Shown here: piece by piece, positions 1-8,287 of the stretch | How positions within the stretch are numbered: the first letter of the stretch is position 1 | Layout: every line of letters starts with the position of its first letter | The notes under the pieces: generated by a model | What the model was told of the DNA's origin: nothing | Databases searched by the model: none | The model's input: the letters and a program-made list of their open reading frames with translations, nothing else | Assembly: GCF_029813115.1 (NCBI RefSeq) | Contig: NZ_JAPZDS010000008.1 | Span: 124,001 to 188,000 of the forward strand | DNA length: 64,000 bases | DNA from: Aureimonas sp. SK2 | GTDB lineage: Bacteria > Pseudomonadota > Alphaproteobacteria > Rhizobiales > Rhizobiaceae | Direction: 5' to 3' | Program-made: the position numbers and the translations under genes

Positions 1-437
1 GCCACGCTGCCGCGCCGGAGATGGCAAAGCTGCGTTTCCCACCCTTCGCCGTGGTCGATCACGACACCGTTGCCGCACTCGACATCGGCGACGGTCGCGC
101 GGTCGGCCGCCGTCGGGCCGATCAGCCGGTCGGGCATGGCGTCGCGCACGCCCTTCACGGTGCCGGCGGCGGGCGCCACCACGGCGACGCCGCGCGCGAC
201 GTCGGCCATGGAGGGCACGCGGATGTCGAGCCCGTCGTGCCCGTTATAGGCGGCCATGCCGCAGAACGGATCGGTGGCGCCGGACCCGGCGTCCATGTCG
301 GGCCACTGCTGCACGAAGCACTCCTCCCCGATCGCGCAGGCGACGGGCAGACCCAGCCGGAACTCGGCCCGCGCCATGCCGGAGCCGCAGCAGAGCGCCG
401 AAAGGGCGAGCGCGATGGTGGTCGGTTTGAGCGTCAT
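1..437 (-). CDS. M23-family peptidase, exported, partial (C-terminus beyond left edge)
   Basis: The gene runs off the left end of the window; about 145 N-terminal codons are visible. The product starts MTLKPTTIALALSALCCGSG, a typical Sec signal peptide with cleavage expected near ARA-EF. After it comes GHDGLDIR, matching the first zinc-ligand box (HxxxD) of lysostaphin-type M23 peptidases. A segment AAGTVKGV and a later CHLRRGSV follow, the last resembling the HLxxG strand that carries a second ligand region. The family cleaves peptidoglycan cross-links or acts as a non-catalytic LytM factor in the periplasm. Completeness of the active site cannot be judged because the C-terminus is missing. 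It is transcribed divergently from pncB across a 217-bp gap. Fold assignment is fairly secure; enzymatic activity is not shown. Confidence 0.75.
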   Translation of the reverse strand, partial: MTLKPTTIALALSALCCGSGMARAEFRLGLPVACAIGEECFVQQWPDMDAGSGATDPFCGMAAYNGHDGLDIRVPSMADVARGVAVVAPAAGTVKGVRDAMPDRLIGPTAADRATVADVECGNGVVIDHGEGWETQLCHLRRGSV

Positions 438-654
438 CGAAGGTCTCGCCTCGCATCCGATGGGGTGGCGAAGGCCTCGGCCCGAAATCGGGCGAGGGGA
501 TGACGGCAAGGCCGGACGTCCTGCGCGACGCTGAACGGCGGCGCGTGCCGAGGGGGAAGCGAATAGCGATTCCCTGCTCGCAAATTTGTGTTGGCGATAC
601 CCGTTCGGCTAAGGATCGGGTCTACACGACCGCCAGCGGACGCTTCGACGAATC

Positions 655-1959
655 ATGGTCGCCATCGACATCGCCACCCGGGTCTGGAACCACACGTTCA
701 AGCTCGACCCCATCGTCCGCTCGCTGCTCGACACGGACTTCTACAAGCTCCTGATGCTGCAGATGATCTGGGGGCTGCACGGCGACACGGACGTCACCTT
801 CCGGCTGATCAACCGGACCCGGACCGTGCGCGTCGCCGATGAGATCGACGAGGGCGAGCTGCGCGCGCAGCTCGACCACGCGCGCACGATCCGCTTCTCC
901 AAGCGCGAGATGATCTGGCTGGCCGGCAACACGTTCTACGGCGAGCGGCAGATCTTCCGGCCCGCCTTCCTGGAATGGCTGAAGGACTTCCAGCTCCCGC
1001 CCTACGAACTCGCCAAGCGGGACGGGCAGTACGAGCTGATGTTCCGGGGCCGCTGGACCGACACGATGATGTGGGAGATCCCCGCGCTCGCCATCATCAA
1101 CGAGCTGCGCTCGCGCTCGGCGATGAAGACCTACCGCCGCTTCGAGCTCGACGTGCTCTACGCCCGAGCCAAGGCCAAGATGTGGGAGAAGGTCGAGCGG
1201 CTGGACAAGCTGCCGGCCATCCGCATCTCCGACTTCGGCACGCGGCGGCGCCATTCCTTCCTGTGGCAGCGCTGGTGCGTGGAGGCTCTGAAGGAAAAGC
1301 TCGGGTCCCGCTTCATCGGCTCGTCCAACGTGCTTCTGGCCATGGAGGCCGACCTCGAGGCGATCGGCACCAATGCGCACGAGCTCCCCATGGTCGCCGC
1401 CGCGCTCGCCGAGACGGAGGCGGACTTGCGCGAAGCGCCCTATCGCGTTCTGGAGGAATGGCAGAGCTGGTACGGCGGCAACCTCCTCGTCGTCCTGCCC
1501 GACGCCTTCGGCACCGCCTCGTTTCTGGAACGCGCGCCCGACTGGGTGGGCGACTGGACGGGCTTCCGGCCCGATTCCGCGCCCCCGATCGAGGGCGGCG
1601 AGGCGATCATGGACTGGTGGCGCTCCAAGGGGATCGACCCGCGCGAGAAGCTGCTCGTCTTTTCCGACGGCATGGACATCGACACGATCGAGGAGACCTA
1701 CCGGCACTTCGACGGGCGGGTGCGGATGAGCTTCGGCTGGGGCACCAACCTCACCAACGACTTCCGCGGCGTCGCGCCGGAGGAGAACTTCGGCCTCCAT
1801 CCGATCTCGCTGGTCTGCAAGGTGATGGAGGCGAACGGGCGCCCGGCGGTCAAGCTGTCGGACAATCCGGCCAAGGCGACGGGCCGGCCGGAGGATATCG
1901 AGCGCTATCGCCGCGTGTTCGGCACGGCGGCGAAAATTCCGCGCGCGGTGACGGTTTGA
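655..1959 (+). CDS. pncB: Nicotinate phosphoribosyltransferase
   Basis: The 434-residue protein is full length for the PncB family. It converts nicotinate and PRPP to nicotinate mononucleotide in the Preiss-Handler NAD salvage route, in the cytoplasm. Supporting motifs are [16 protein letters not shown] near the N-terminus (the conserved TDxYK opening), [11 protein letters not shown] in the middle (the region carrying the histidine that is phosphorylated in characterised members), [19 protein letters not shown] and [10 protein letters not shown] in the C-terminal barrel. The ATG is used because the TDFYK motif starts about 25 residues in, as in homologues. It stands alone, divergent from the M23 gene, with a small hairpin plus T-run after the stop. 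No regulatory site was recognised. Confidence 0.95.
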   Translation: MVAIDIATRVWNHTFKLDPIVRSLLDTDFYKLLMLQMIWGLHGDTDVTFRLINRTRTVRVADEIDEGELRAQLDHARTIRFSKREMIWLAGNTFYGERQIFRPAFLEWLKDFQLPPYELAKRDGQYELMFRGRWTDTMMWEIPALAIINELRSRSAMKTYRRFELDVLYARAKAKMWEKVERLDKLPAIRISDFGTRRRHSFLWQRWCVEALKEKLGSRFIGSSNVLLAMEADLEAIGTNAHELPMVAAALAETEADLREAPYRVLEEWQSWYGGNLLVVLPDAFGTASFLERAPDWVGDWTGFRPDSAPPIEGGEAIMDWWRSKGIDPREKLLVFSDGMDIDTIEETYRHFDGRVRMSFGWGTNLTNDFRGVAPEENFGLHPISLVCKVMEANGRPAVKLSDNPAKATGRPEDIERYRRVFGTAAKIPRAVTV

Positions 1960-2003
1960 GAATTTCGTCCCTTCTCGACCCCGCGCCGTTCGTGCAAACC
2001 GGA

Positions 2004-2026
2004 CCCCGATCGGACGCGGGGCTTTT
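2004..2026 (+). terminator. Short GC hairpin and T-run after pncB
   Basis: A 5-bp CCCCG/CGGGG stem with an 8-nt loop is followed by CTTTT, 45 nt after the pncB stop. It has the shape of a weak intrinsic terminator. The short stem makes this tentative. Confidence 0.35.
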
Positions 2027-2091
2027 GCTGCGCCGCGTCAGGCTCTATCTCCGGGGCCACGAGAGAACTCACTGAGCCTTAAGGATCGATC

Positions 2092-2919
2092 ATGACCGCA
2101 ACCGCCGAGATCGCGGCCCAGGCTTCCGGCGCGCCGAGCTTCCCCATTCCCGCCAACGTCTTCGCCGAGACGGTGACGGAGGTGAAGCACTACACCGACA
2201 GCCTGTTCAAGTTCCGCATGACGCGGCCGGCGAGCTTCCGCTTCCGCACCGGCGAGTTCGCGATGATCGGCTTGCCCAATGCCGAGAAGCCGGTGTTCCG
2301 GGCCTATTCGATCGCCAGCCCCTCCTGGGACGAGGAGTTGGAATTCTTCTCCATCAAGGTGCCGGGCGGCCCGCTGACCGAGCATCTGCAGAAGATCCAG
2401 CCCGGCGACACGGTGCTGATGCGCAAGAAGCCGACGGGCACGCTGGTGCTCGACGCGCTTCTGCCCGGAAAACGCCTCTACCTCTTCTCGACCGGTACCG
2501 GCATCGCGCCCTTCGCCGGCACGATCCGCGACCCGGAGACCTATGAGAAGTTCGACCAGGTCATCCTGACCCACACGACGCGCACGCTGGCCGAGCTCCA
2601 CTACGGTGAGGAGCTGGTCGAGGCGTTGAAGACGGACGAGATTCTCGCCGAGATCAGCCAGGGCAAGCTCCTTTATCACGGCTCGGCCACCCGCGAGGGC
2701 GAGCACAAGGGCGAGCGCATCACGACCCTGATGGAGACCGGCAAGCTCTTTACGGATCTCGGCGTGCCGCCGATCGACCCGACCGTGGACCGCGCGATGA
2801 TCTGCGGCTCCATGGCGATGCTCAAGGACACGGCCGCCATGTGCGAGCGCTTCGGCCTCGTGGAAGGCTCCAACGCCAATCCCGGCACCTATGTCGTGGA
2901 GCGCGCCTTCGTCGACTGA
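2092..2919 (+). CDS. fpr: Ferredoxin--NADP(+) reductase
   Basis: This 275-residue flavoprotein belongs to the bacterial (Fpr-type) ferredoxin/flavodoxin-NADP reductases. It shuttles electrons between NADPH and ferredoxin or flavodoxin and is often tied to oxidative-stress handling or Fe-S assembly. FAD binding is shown by RAYSIASPSWDEELEFF (about residues 76-92), the NADP site by FSTGTGIAPFAG, and a conserved C-terminal stretch by AMICGSMAML. The chain ends in VERAFVD, a C-terminal tail typical of alphaproteobacterial members, where the last residues stack near FAD. AAGGATCG ahead of the ATG serves as ribosome-binding site. The first ~15 residues are a poorly conserved extension. It appears monocistronic, though the next gene follows after 33 bp and may be cotranscribed. 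Confidence 0.93.
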   Translation: MTATAEIAAQASGAPSFPIPANVFAETVTEVKHYTDSLFKFRMTRPASFRFRTGEFAMIGLPNAEKPVFRAYSIASPSWDEELEFFSIKVPGGPLTEHLQKIQPGDTVLMRKKPTGTLVLDALLPGKRLYLFSTGTGIAPFAGTIRDPETYEKFDQVILTHTTRTLAELHYGEELVEALKTDEILAEISQGKLLYHGSATREGEHKGERITTLMETGKLFTDLGVPPIDPTVDRAMICGSMAMLKDTAAMCERFGLVEGSNANPGTYVVERAFVD

Positions 2920-2952
2920 TAGAACGGGCCGTTCCTCGAACGGAGAGTTCCG

Positions 2953-3798
2953 ATGACCGCCTGGACCCCTGTCGCCGACTTCGACGCCGCCTACGACAAT
3001 TCGGCGGCGGTGCAGGGCTCCGCCGGCATCATCGCTGAGCTTCCCCGGCTCGCCGCCGCCTTTCGCGAGGCGGCCGGAGCGCGCGGGCACGCCGAACTCG
3101 ACATCCCCTACGGCCCGAACGCCCGTCATCGGCTCGATCTCTTCCGGCCCGACCGCGATCGGGCGGAGGGGCTCGTGGTTTTCGTCCACGGCGGCTACTG
3201 GAAGGCTCTGGACAAGTCGGTCTGGTCGCACCTGGCGCGGGGGGCACGCGACAACGGGTTCGCCGTCGCCATGCCGAGCTACCGGCTGGCGCCCGAAGCG
3301 CGGGTCGCGGAGATCGGCGAGGACGTCGCGCGAGCCATCGTCCATGCCAGCCGCATGGTGGAGGGGCCGATCCGCCTCGTTGGGCATTCGGCCGGCGGCC
3401 ACCTCGTCACGCGGATGGTCGCGAGCGGCTCGCCGCTGCCGCCCGCCGTCATGGCGCGCATCGACCTCGTGGTACCGGTCAGCGGCCTCTCGGACCTCAG
3501 GCCGATCCGGCGCACGCGCATGAACGACGTCCTGCGCATCGACGCGGCGGAAGCGCGAGCCGAAAGCCCCGTGCTGCTGGAACCCGTCCACGACTGCCGC
3601 ATCGAGGCGGTGGTGGGTGCGGACGAGCTGCCCGAGCTGCGCCGGCAGACGCATGCGCTAGCGTCCAACTGGTCCGGGCTCGGCGCGCGCATCGCGGGCG
3701 GCGAGATCGCCGGCACCCATCATTTCGACGTGGTGGCGAGCCTTGCGGAAGCCTCGGGCCGCCTCGCGCGCCTTTTGACGGCGGGCGCGTCGCGCTGA
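2953..3798 (+). CDS. Alpha/beta-hydrolase, kynurenine-formamidase-like
   Basis: The 281-residue protein has the alpha/beta-hydrolase architecture. The oxyanion-hole box is FVHGGYWKALDKS (about residues 76-88), the nucleophile elbow is VGHSAGGHL, and a late catalytic histidine is present in THHFDVV. The HGGYW form and overall length fit the arylformamidase/kynurenine formamidase-like esterase group, which hydrolyse small amides or esters in the cytoplasm. No other tryptophan-degradation gene is nearby, so the true substrate is unknown. GGAGAG lies ahead of the ATG. It sits between fpr and the Lrp-type gene, with 33-bp and 25-bp gaps and all on the same strand, so a loose operon is plausible. 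Confidence 0.85.
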   Translation: MTAWTPVADFDAAYDNSAAVQGSAGIIAELPRLAAAFREAAGARGHAELDIPYGPNARHRLDLFRPDRDRAEGLVVFVHGGYWKALDKSVWSHLARGARDNGFAVAMPSYRLAPEARVAEIGEDVARAIVHASRMVEGPIRLVGHSAGGHLVTRMVASGSPLPPAVMARIDLVVPVSGLSDLRPIRRTRMNDVLRIDAAEARAESPVLLEPVHDCRIEAVVGADELPELRRQTHALASNWSGLGARIAGGEIAGTHHFDVVASLAEASGRLARLLTAGASR

Positions 3799-3823
3799 TA
3801 GGGGGAGGGCCGGAGGGTCCGCC

Positions 3824-4072
3824 ATGCAAGCCATCTTCGTTCAGTTCAAATGCCGGCCGGGCAAGGCCTATTCCGTCGCCTCCGCGCTGGTGGAGACGGT
3901 GGAGGAGATTTCCGAGGTCTACTCGACCTCCGGCCAGTACGACCTCATCGCCAAGTTCTATCTGGAGGCCGGCCGCGACATCGGGCACTTCGTCACCGAG
4001 CGCCTCCAGGTGCTGGACGGCGTCTCGGACACGTTCACCACGGTCGCCTTCAAGGCGTTCGGGCGCGCCTGA
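3824..4072 (+). CDS. Stand-alone Lrp/AsnC effector (RAM) domain protein
   Basis: This 82-residue protein has only the ligand-binding (RAM) domain of Lrp/AsnC regulators and no DNA-binding helix-turn-helix. It is visible as FVQFKCRPGKAYSVASALVE, then VYSTSGQYDLIAKFY and FVTERLQVLDGVSDTFT, the beta-alpha-beta pattern with the conserved G-x-YD ligand turn. Such single-domain proteins form ring oligomers that bind amino acids or similar small molecules and may modulate full-length Lrp partners or enzymes. Its TGA overlaps the ATG of the next gene (TGATG), so the two are translationally coupled, which hints at a role with the fusion protein downstream. Family assignment is secure; function is not. 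Confidence 0.88.
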   Translation: MQAIFVQFKCRPGKAYSVASALVETVEEISEVYSTSGQYDLIAKFYLEAGRDIGHFVTERLQVLDGVSDTFTTVAFKAFGRA

Positions 4073-4932
4073 TGGCCTTGCCCTGCCGCCTCGCCGTCGT
4101 CGTGTCGTCGCCGGAGGAAGCGCGTCGCGCCCTGGAGGGCGGGGCGGATTACGTGCTCGCCCCGACCCGGCGCGAGCGCTCCGGGATCGGCGTGCCCGAG
4201 CGCCTGCGCGAGGGCGGCGACCAGACTCTGTTCGCCATCGCCGCGGACGAGGCGCTGCCCGCAGAGCCGCGGCAGGTGCGCAGCGTCGAGGCCCCGATCG
4301 ACCCGGCGCCGCTGGCGCGGGAGGGTGTCGCCATCCTGCTGCTCGATCCCGGCCGTCCGCTCCTGCGCGCCTTTTCGCTGGAAGCGCTGGCCGATCTCGT
4401 GTCCGCCTGCCGGTCGGCCGGCGTCGAGTGCTGGCTCGCCGGCACTCTGGAACTCCCCGATATTCCGCGCCTGGCCGTGTTGAAGCCGGACGCGCTGGTG
4501 CTGGACGGGCTCGACGAGGAGGTGCTCGGCGCCGCGCGCCGGATGCTGCTGGCGCCGGAAGCTGCCGCGCCTGCCGGGCCGACTGACCTGATCCGCGTCA
4601 CCAACTTCGTCCTGACCGCCAGCGTCGGCGCCTATGGCTTCGAGCGGTCGCGCCCGCAGCGCGTGCGCTTCAGCGTCGAGGCGGCGGTGCGCCGTTCGAG
4701 CCCGGGCGTGCCGCGCGCCATGGGGGAGGTCTATTCCTACGACCTCGTCATGGATGCCGCCCGTCGGCTGTGCGAGCGGGGCCATACCGACCTCGTCGAG
4801 ACCCTTGCCGAGGAACTCGCGGCCGAGCTTCTGGCCGACGCCCGCGTCGCGGAGGTGATGGTTCGGGTGGAAAAACTCGATCTCGGGCCGGAAGCGGTCG
4901 GCATCGAGATCCGTCGCCGGCGTTCGACCTGA
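4072..4932 (+). CDS. Fusion: degenerate MfnB-like (DUF556) domain + dihydroneopterin aldolase (FolB)
   Basis: This 286-residue protein has two parts. Residues ~1-165 resemble (5-formylfuran-3-yl)methyl phosphate synthase (MfnB/DUF556), a TIM-barrel enzyme of methanofuran and methylofuran synthesis: SPEEARRALEGGADYVLAPT at the start and WLAGTLELPDIPRLAVLKPD near the end match the family framework. The DVK-type active-site motif normally right after GGAD reads YVLAPT here, so the catalytic lysine appears lost. Residues ~172-286 form a FolB-like domain (VTNFVLTASVGAYGFERS, then HTDLVETLAEELA and VRVEKLDLGPEAVGIEI), which cleaves dihydroneopterin in folate or tetrahydromethanopterin synthesis. 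The ATG overlaps the preceding stop. The FolB half is well supported; the first half is a fold-level call. Methylotroph C1-cofactor clusters carry similar genes, but no other such genes are in this window beyond the next one. Confidence 0.75.
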   Translation: MALPCRLAVVVSSPEEARRALEGGADYVLAPTRRERSGIGVPERLREGGDQTLFAIAADEALPAEPRQVRSVEAPIDPAPLAREGVAILLLDPGRPLLRAFSLEALADLVSACRSAGVECWLAGTLELPDIPRLAVLKPDALVLDGLDEEVLGAARRMLLAPEAAAPAGPTDLIRVTNFVLTASVGAYGFERSRPQRVRFSVEAAVRRSSPGVPRAMGEVYSYDLVMDAARRLCERGHTDLVETLAEELAAELLADARVAEVMVRVEKLDLGPEAVGIEIRRRRST

Positions 4933-5049
4933 CCCAAGGCTCGCGATTCTGAGACGAGGGAACCTTCCAACGCGGCCGAAACTTGTTCAAAATGCGACGC
5001 GGCGCACCGATGTCCAGGGTGTCCGAGCGTTGAGTTGGGAGTTGGCACC

Positions 5050-5694
5050 ATGGAGGACGTTCTCGTCGTCAAGTTCGGCGGAAGCTCGATCGCGTCGACC
5101 GACCTGCCCAAATGGGTGGAGGCCATCGAGAAGTCCCGGCGCGCGCTGGTGATCGTTCCCGGCGGCGGCCCCTTTGCCAAGCTCGTGCGCCAGTATCAGA
5201 CACGGATCGGCTACGACGACGCGGCGGCCCATCGCATGGCGATCCTCGGCATGGAGCAGTTCGGCCACGCGCTGGTCAGCTTGGGTACCCGCCTTCGCGC
5301 CGCCGCCACGATCGACGCCATCGCCGCCGCGCATGCGGAAGGGCTCATTCCCGTCTGGATGCCGGCCAAGCTCGTGATCCGCGCCGACGAGATCGAGCAT
5401 AGCTGGAGCACCACGTCCGACAGCCTCGCCGCCTGGCTCGCGGCGCGCATGGACGCCGCCTCGCTCTGCCTCATCAAGCAGATCGACCTGCCGCCCGACT
5501 CCACCATCGAAGCGGTCTCGGCGGCGGGCGTGGTCGATCCGAGCTTCGCGACGCTCCTTCACACCGCGACGCGGGTCTTCATCGCCGGGCCGTCCGATCT
5601 CAAGGTCGCCGGGCGCCGCCTTTCCGAAGGCACGGTGCCGGGCCGCGAGGTCGCCCACGAGAAGCAGGGCGGCTTCGTCGAAGCCGCGCAGTGA
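5050..5694 (+). CDS. Amino-acid-kinase-fold protein, MfnE-like
   Basis: The 214-residue protein has the amino-acid kinase fold (aspartokinase / uridylate kinase / carbamate kinase superfamily). VVKFGGSSI is the N-terminal phosphate-binding loop and VIVPGGGPFAKLVRQYQ the second glycine-rich loop; SWSTTSDSLAAWLAARM forms the nucleotide-side helix. It is shorter than aspartokinase and has no ACT domain. The archaeal enzyme MfnE, [5-(aminomethyl)furan-3-yl]methyl phosphate kinase, shares this fold, and homologues occur in methylotroph C1-cofactor clusters. The MfnB/FolB-like neighbour makes that the best guess, but the specificity is inferred. ATG was chosen over an in-frame TTG 15 nt upstream because GGGAG lies 8 nt ahead of it. 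Its TGA overlaps the GTG of ureD. Confidence 0.75.
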   Translation: MEDVLVVKFGGSSIASTDLPKWVEAIEKSRRALVIVPGGGPFAKLVRQYQTRIGYDDAAAHRMAILGMEQFGHALVSLGTRLRAAATIDAIAAAHAEGLIPVWMPAKLVIRADEIEHSWSTTSDSLAAWLAARMDAASLCLIKQIDLPPDSTIEAVSAAGVVDPSFATLLHTATRVFIAGPSDLKVAGRRLSEGTVPGREVAHEKQGGFVEAAQ

Positions 5695-6557
5695 CCCTCG
5701 ACCACGCCGAAGCGACCACCCCTTCCACCGATAGGCCCGACCCCGGTCCACCCCGCCTCCAGCGTGCCTGGGGGCAGGCGATGGCGCTGGTCGGCGCGTC
5801 CCGGCGCGGCCCGGTCGAGCGCACCGGCATCCGCCGCCTCCACCAGGCCGGCTGCGTCAAGCTGCGCTTTCCCCGCCTGCCCCGAGCGGCCTGCGAGGCG
5901 GTGGTCATCAACACGTCGGGCGGACTGACCGGCGGCGACCAGATTTGCATGGAGTTCGACGTCGAGCCGGGCGCCGCGCTGACCGTGACGACGCAGGCCT
6001 GCGAGCGGGTCTACCGGTCGAGCGGCGGGACAGCCTCCGTCGACGTCTCGCTGCGCCTGCGAGCGGGGGCGACGCTTGCCTATCTCCCGCAGGAGACGAT
6101 CCTCTTCGATGGAGGGCGCCTGTCGCGCAGGCTCGACCTCGACGCCGCAGCGGACAGCCGATTTCTCCTGGCCGAAAGCGTGCTGCTCGGCCGCGAGGCC
6201 ATGGGCGAGAGCGTGCACGAGGGGGCGATCGCCGACCGATGGCGGCTCCGCCGGGACGGGCGGCTGATCTTTGCCGAAGACCTCAAACTGAGCGGCGCCG
6301 TCGGGTCCATCGCAGCCCTGTCCTCCACCCTTGGCGGCGCGCGGGCCTTCTCCACCCTGGTCTGGCAAGGTCCAGAGCCCGGCGCCATGCTGGCGAGGGT
6401 GCGCCGGGACCTGGAGGCCACCGAAGGTGCCAGCCTGGTGGATGGTCTTCTCGTGGTCCGGATCGTGGCCCAGGACGGCTACCGTTTGAGAAAACGTCTC
6501 ATGCCGATGCTGGCGCTTCTGGCGCAGGCCCCGCTGCCGCTTGTATGGTCGCTCTAG
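5691..6557 (+). CDS. ureD: Urease accessory protein UreD
   Basis: This 288-residue protein is the UreD (UreH) chaperone that binds apo-urease and helps assemble the UreDFG complex for nickel insertion. Diagnostic stretches are [15 protein letters not shown] (about residues 67-81), [27 protein letters not shown] and [12 protein letters not shown]. The GTG start overlaps the stop of the preceding kinase gene (GTGA), and the N-terminal ~25 residues are proline-rich and variable, as in many UreD proteins. It heads the urease operon, and the ureA ATG lies 29 bp after its stop. The overlap with the upstream gene suggests the C1-cofactor-like genes and the urease genes share a transcript. Confidence 0.95.
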   Translation: MTLDHAEATTPSTDRPDPGPPRLQRAWGQAMALVGASRRGPVERTGIRRLHQAGCVKLRFPRLPRAACEAVVINTSGGLTGGDQICMEFDVEPGAALTVTTQACERVYRSSGGTASVDVSLRLRAGATLAYLPQETILFDGGRLSRRLDLDAAADSRFLLAESVLLGREAMGESVHEGAIADRWRLRRDGRLIFAEDLKLSGAVGSIAALSSTLGGARAFSTLVWQGPEPGAMLARVRRDLEATEGASLVDGLLVVRIVAQDGYRLRKRLMPMLALLAQAPLPLVWSL

Positions 6558-6586
6558 CGTCCAGTCCCGAAACGGAATCGATCCCG

Positions 6587-6889
6587 ATGAATCTGACCCC
6601 GCGCGAAAAGGACAAGCTCCTGGTCTCCATGGCGGCGATCGTCGCCCGCAAGCGTCTGGAGCGCGGCGTGAAGCTGAACCATCCGGAAGCGATCGCGCTG
6701 ATCACCGATTTCGTGGTGGAAGGCGCTCGCGACGGGCGCTCGGTGGCCGACCTCATGGAAGCCGGCGCCCACGTGGTCACCCGCGATCAGGTGATGGAGG
6801 GGATCCCGGAGATGATCCACGACATCCAGGTCGAGGCGACGTTCCCCGACGGCACCAAGCTCGTCACTGTGCACGAGCCGATTCGCTGA
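6587..6889 (+). CDS. ureA: Urease gamma subunit
   Basis: Exactly 100 residues, the standard UreA length. The protein opens [20 protein letters not shown] and contains [20 protein letters not shown] and [20 protein letters not shown], all conserved in gamma subunits. With UreB and UreC it forms the (alpha-beta-gamma)3 urease trimer that hydrolyses urea to ammonia and carbamate in the cytoplasm. Start: the ATG giving MNLTPRE matches the family N-terminus. Its last ~26 bp overlap the 3' end of a convergent small exported-protein gene. The partner gene ureB follows only after a 444-bp gap holding that opposite-strand gene, which is unusual. Confidence 0.97.
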   Translation: MNLTPREKDKLLVSMAAIVARKRLERGVKLNHPEAIALITDFVVEGARDGRSVADLMEAGAHVVTRDQVMEGIPEMIHDIQVEATFPDGTKLVTVHEPIR

Positions 6890-7109
6890 GGGCCGTTCCC
6901 GGCACCATCGCGACGACCTCGGCCTTGGGAGCGGCCACCACGAAGCGATAGCTGCGCTCGGCGTGCGAATAGTAGGCCGGGCCGCTTGCCCCGTTCATGG
7001 TCACGACGCGGACCCGAAAGGGCTCGGGCGCGCCGGCGGGGATCGCCGTGCCCATCGTTCCCAGAACCGCGACAGCCAGCGCGGCCACTCCTGTCAGCTT
7101 GCGTTTCAT
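6864..7109 (-). CDS. Small exported hypothetical protein inside urease operon
   Basis: An 81-residue product starting [20 protein letters not shown]: two basic residues, a hydrophobic core and an AGA-type cleavage site give a clear Sec signal peptide. The mature part is about 55 residues, contains [15 protein letters not shown] and [15 protein letters not shown], and matches no family I know. The gene lies on the strand opposite ureA and ureB and overlaps the ureA 3' end by 26 bp. A longer in-frame start exists upstream, but only the internal ATG puts the signal peptide at the N-terminus. Reality of the gene rests mainly on that signal peptide. Confidence 0.5.
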   Translation of the reverse strand: MKRKLTGVAALAVAVLGTMGTAIPAGAPEPFRVRVVTMNGASGPAYYSHAERSYRFVVAAPKAEVVAMVPGTALSESARAQ

Positions 7110-7333
7110 GGTCGTTCGGTCCCTGTTCCGCCGGTTCTCCTTGTCGGTCGGCGCTTGCCCGCCGCCGCTGACCGGCTTGTCCATGCTCCAAAACTAGCAG
7201 GCCAAGGTTTCGATCCGGTGTCGCGGACGGCGCGTCAGGTTTCCGGCATGTTGCGGTCGCGCGTTTTTTGACACGCGTTCGCCGGCGCCGCATGATCGTG
7301 CCAGACGGCAAGCATTCACGAAGGGCGTCGACG

Positions 7334-7645
7334 ATGATTCCAGGCGAGATCCTGACGCGCGAAGGCGAGATCACCCTGAACGAGGGCCGCGAGGCCTTGT
7401 CGCTGCGCGTCGCCAACACCGGGGATCGCCCGATCCAGGTCGGTTCGCACTATCACTTCGCCGAAACCAACGCGGCGCTCGACTTCGATCGCGCCGCCGC
7501 GCGGGGCATGCGCCTCGATATCGCGGCGGGAACGGCTGTGCGCTTCGAGCCCGGCCAGTCGCGCGACGTGCGGCTGATCCCCTTTGCAGGTGATCGCCGC
7601 GTCTACGGCTTCAATGCCCGCGTTTCGGGGTCGCTCGACGGCTGA
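7334..7645 (+). CDS. ureB: Urease beta subunit
   Basis: At 103 residues it matches UreB length. Characteristic text is [19 protein letters not shown] at the start, [18 protein letters not shown] (residues ~36-53), [18 protein letters not shown] and [17 protein letters not shown]. The beta subunit packs against UreC in the urease trimer and, in some species, is the docking point for UreF/UreD. The first ATG consistent with the MIPGE consensus was used; an upstream in-frame extension would add a basic non-conserved stretch. It is separated from ureA by 444 bp and from ureC by about 1.2 kb, both gaps filled by opposite-strand genes, so transcript continuity with ureC is uncertain. Confidence 0.97.
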   Translation: MIPGEILTREGEITLNEGREALSLRVANTGDRPIQVGSHYHFAETNAALDFDRAAARGMRLDIAAGTAVRFEPGQSRDVRLIPFAGDRRVYGFNARVSGSLDG

Positions 7646-7669
7646 AACCGGGCCACGGCACGGCTGCCG

Positions 7670-8164
7670 TCAGTAGCCGCGCGAGTCCGGGGTCGCGTTC
7701 GGGCCCATGCGCAGGGCTGCACGGATAGCGCCGAGATCGACGTTCACGCGCGGGCGCGGAATGTTGTAGAGCGACGCCGGTCCGGCGCCCGCCTGACCAT
7801 AGGCCTGGCCGCCCGCGACGCCCGTCCCGCCGACGCCGGTTCCGCCGATCGTGGTGGCCGCACCGACGTTTCCGGTGCGCGCGGCGGCATCGGCGTTGAT
7901 CGGGTTGAGGGTGCCCGAGCCCGCCGTCGCACGCTGCTGGGTGCCGGTGGCGCTGGAGCCGACACCGCCCGACGAGCCAATGGGATTGCCGGCGCCCCCA
8001 AGGCTGGGCGAGACGCCGCCCGAGCCGCCGATTCCAGCACCGCCCGAGGCGGACGAGCCCACGGAGTTCGATGCCCCGCCCAGCGACTGCGCCCCGGCCG
8101 GCTGGACCAGCGAAAGCCCGGCGAGAACGGCGAGGCCGAGAAGGGACTGCGAAGCGCGGCGCAT
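7670..8164 (-). CDS. Glycine/serine-rich exported hypothetical protein
   Basis: This 164-residue protein begins MRRASQSLLGLAVLAGLSLV and is cut after GAQ by signal-peptide rules. The mature region is very rich in Gly, Ser and Ala. It has two imperfect copies of SLGGAxNxxGSS (near residues 27 and 53), a TTIGGTGVGGTG tract, and a less simple C-terminus (LYNIPRPRVNVDLGAIRAAL). Low complexity suggests an extended secreted or surface-associated polypeptide; no family was recognised. It lies opposite the urease genes, between ureB and ureC, followed on the same strand by another exported-protein gene 123 bp upstream. The good signal peptide and structured C-terminal segment support a real gene. Confidence 0.55.
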   Translation of the reverse strand: MRRASQSLLGLAVLAGLSLVQPAGAQSLGGASNSVGSSASGGAGIGGSGGVSPSLGGAGNPIGSSGGVGSSATGTQQRATAGSGTLNPINADAAARTGNVGAATTIGGTGVGGTGVAGGQAYGQAGAGPASLYNIPRPRVNVDLGAIRAALRMGPNATPDSRGY

Positions 8165-8287
8165 GGATCGGACCTTTCGGTTGGGCGCGCGCCGCGAATC
8201 GGGCGTCGGCGGCCATAGACGGATGCGGACATCCTATCCGCTATAGGCCGAAAAGTCTGAGCGCTTGTTTAAGTTGCATTGCCGCCC

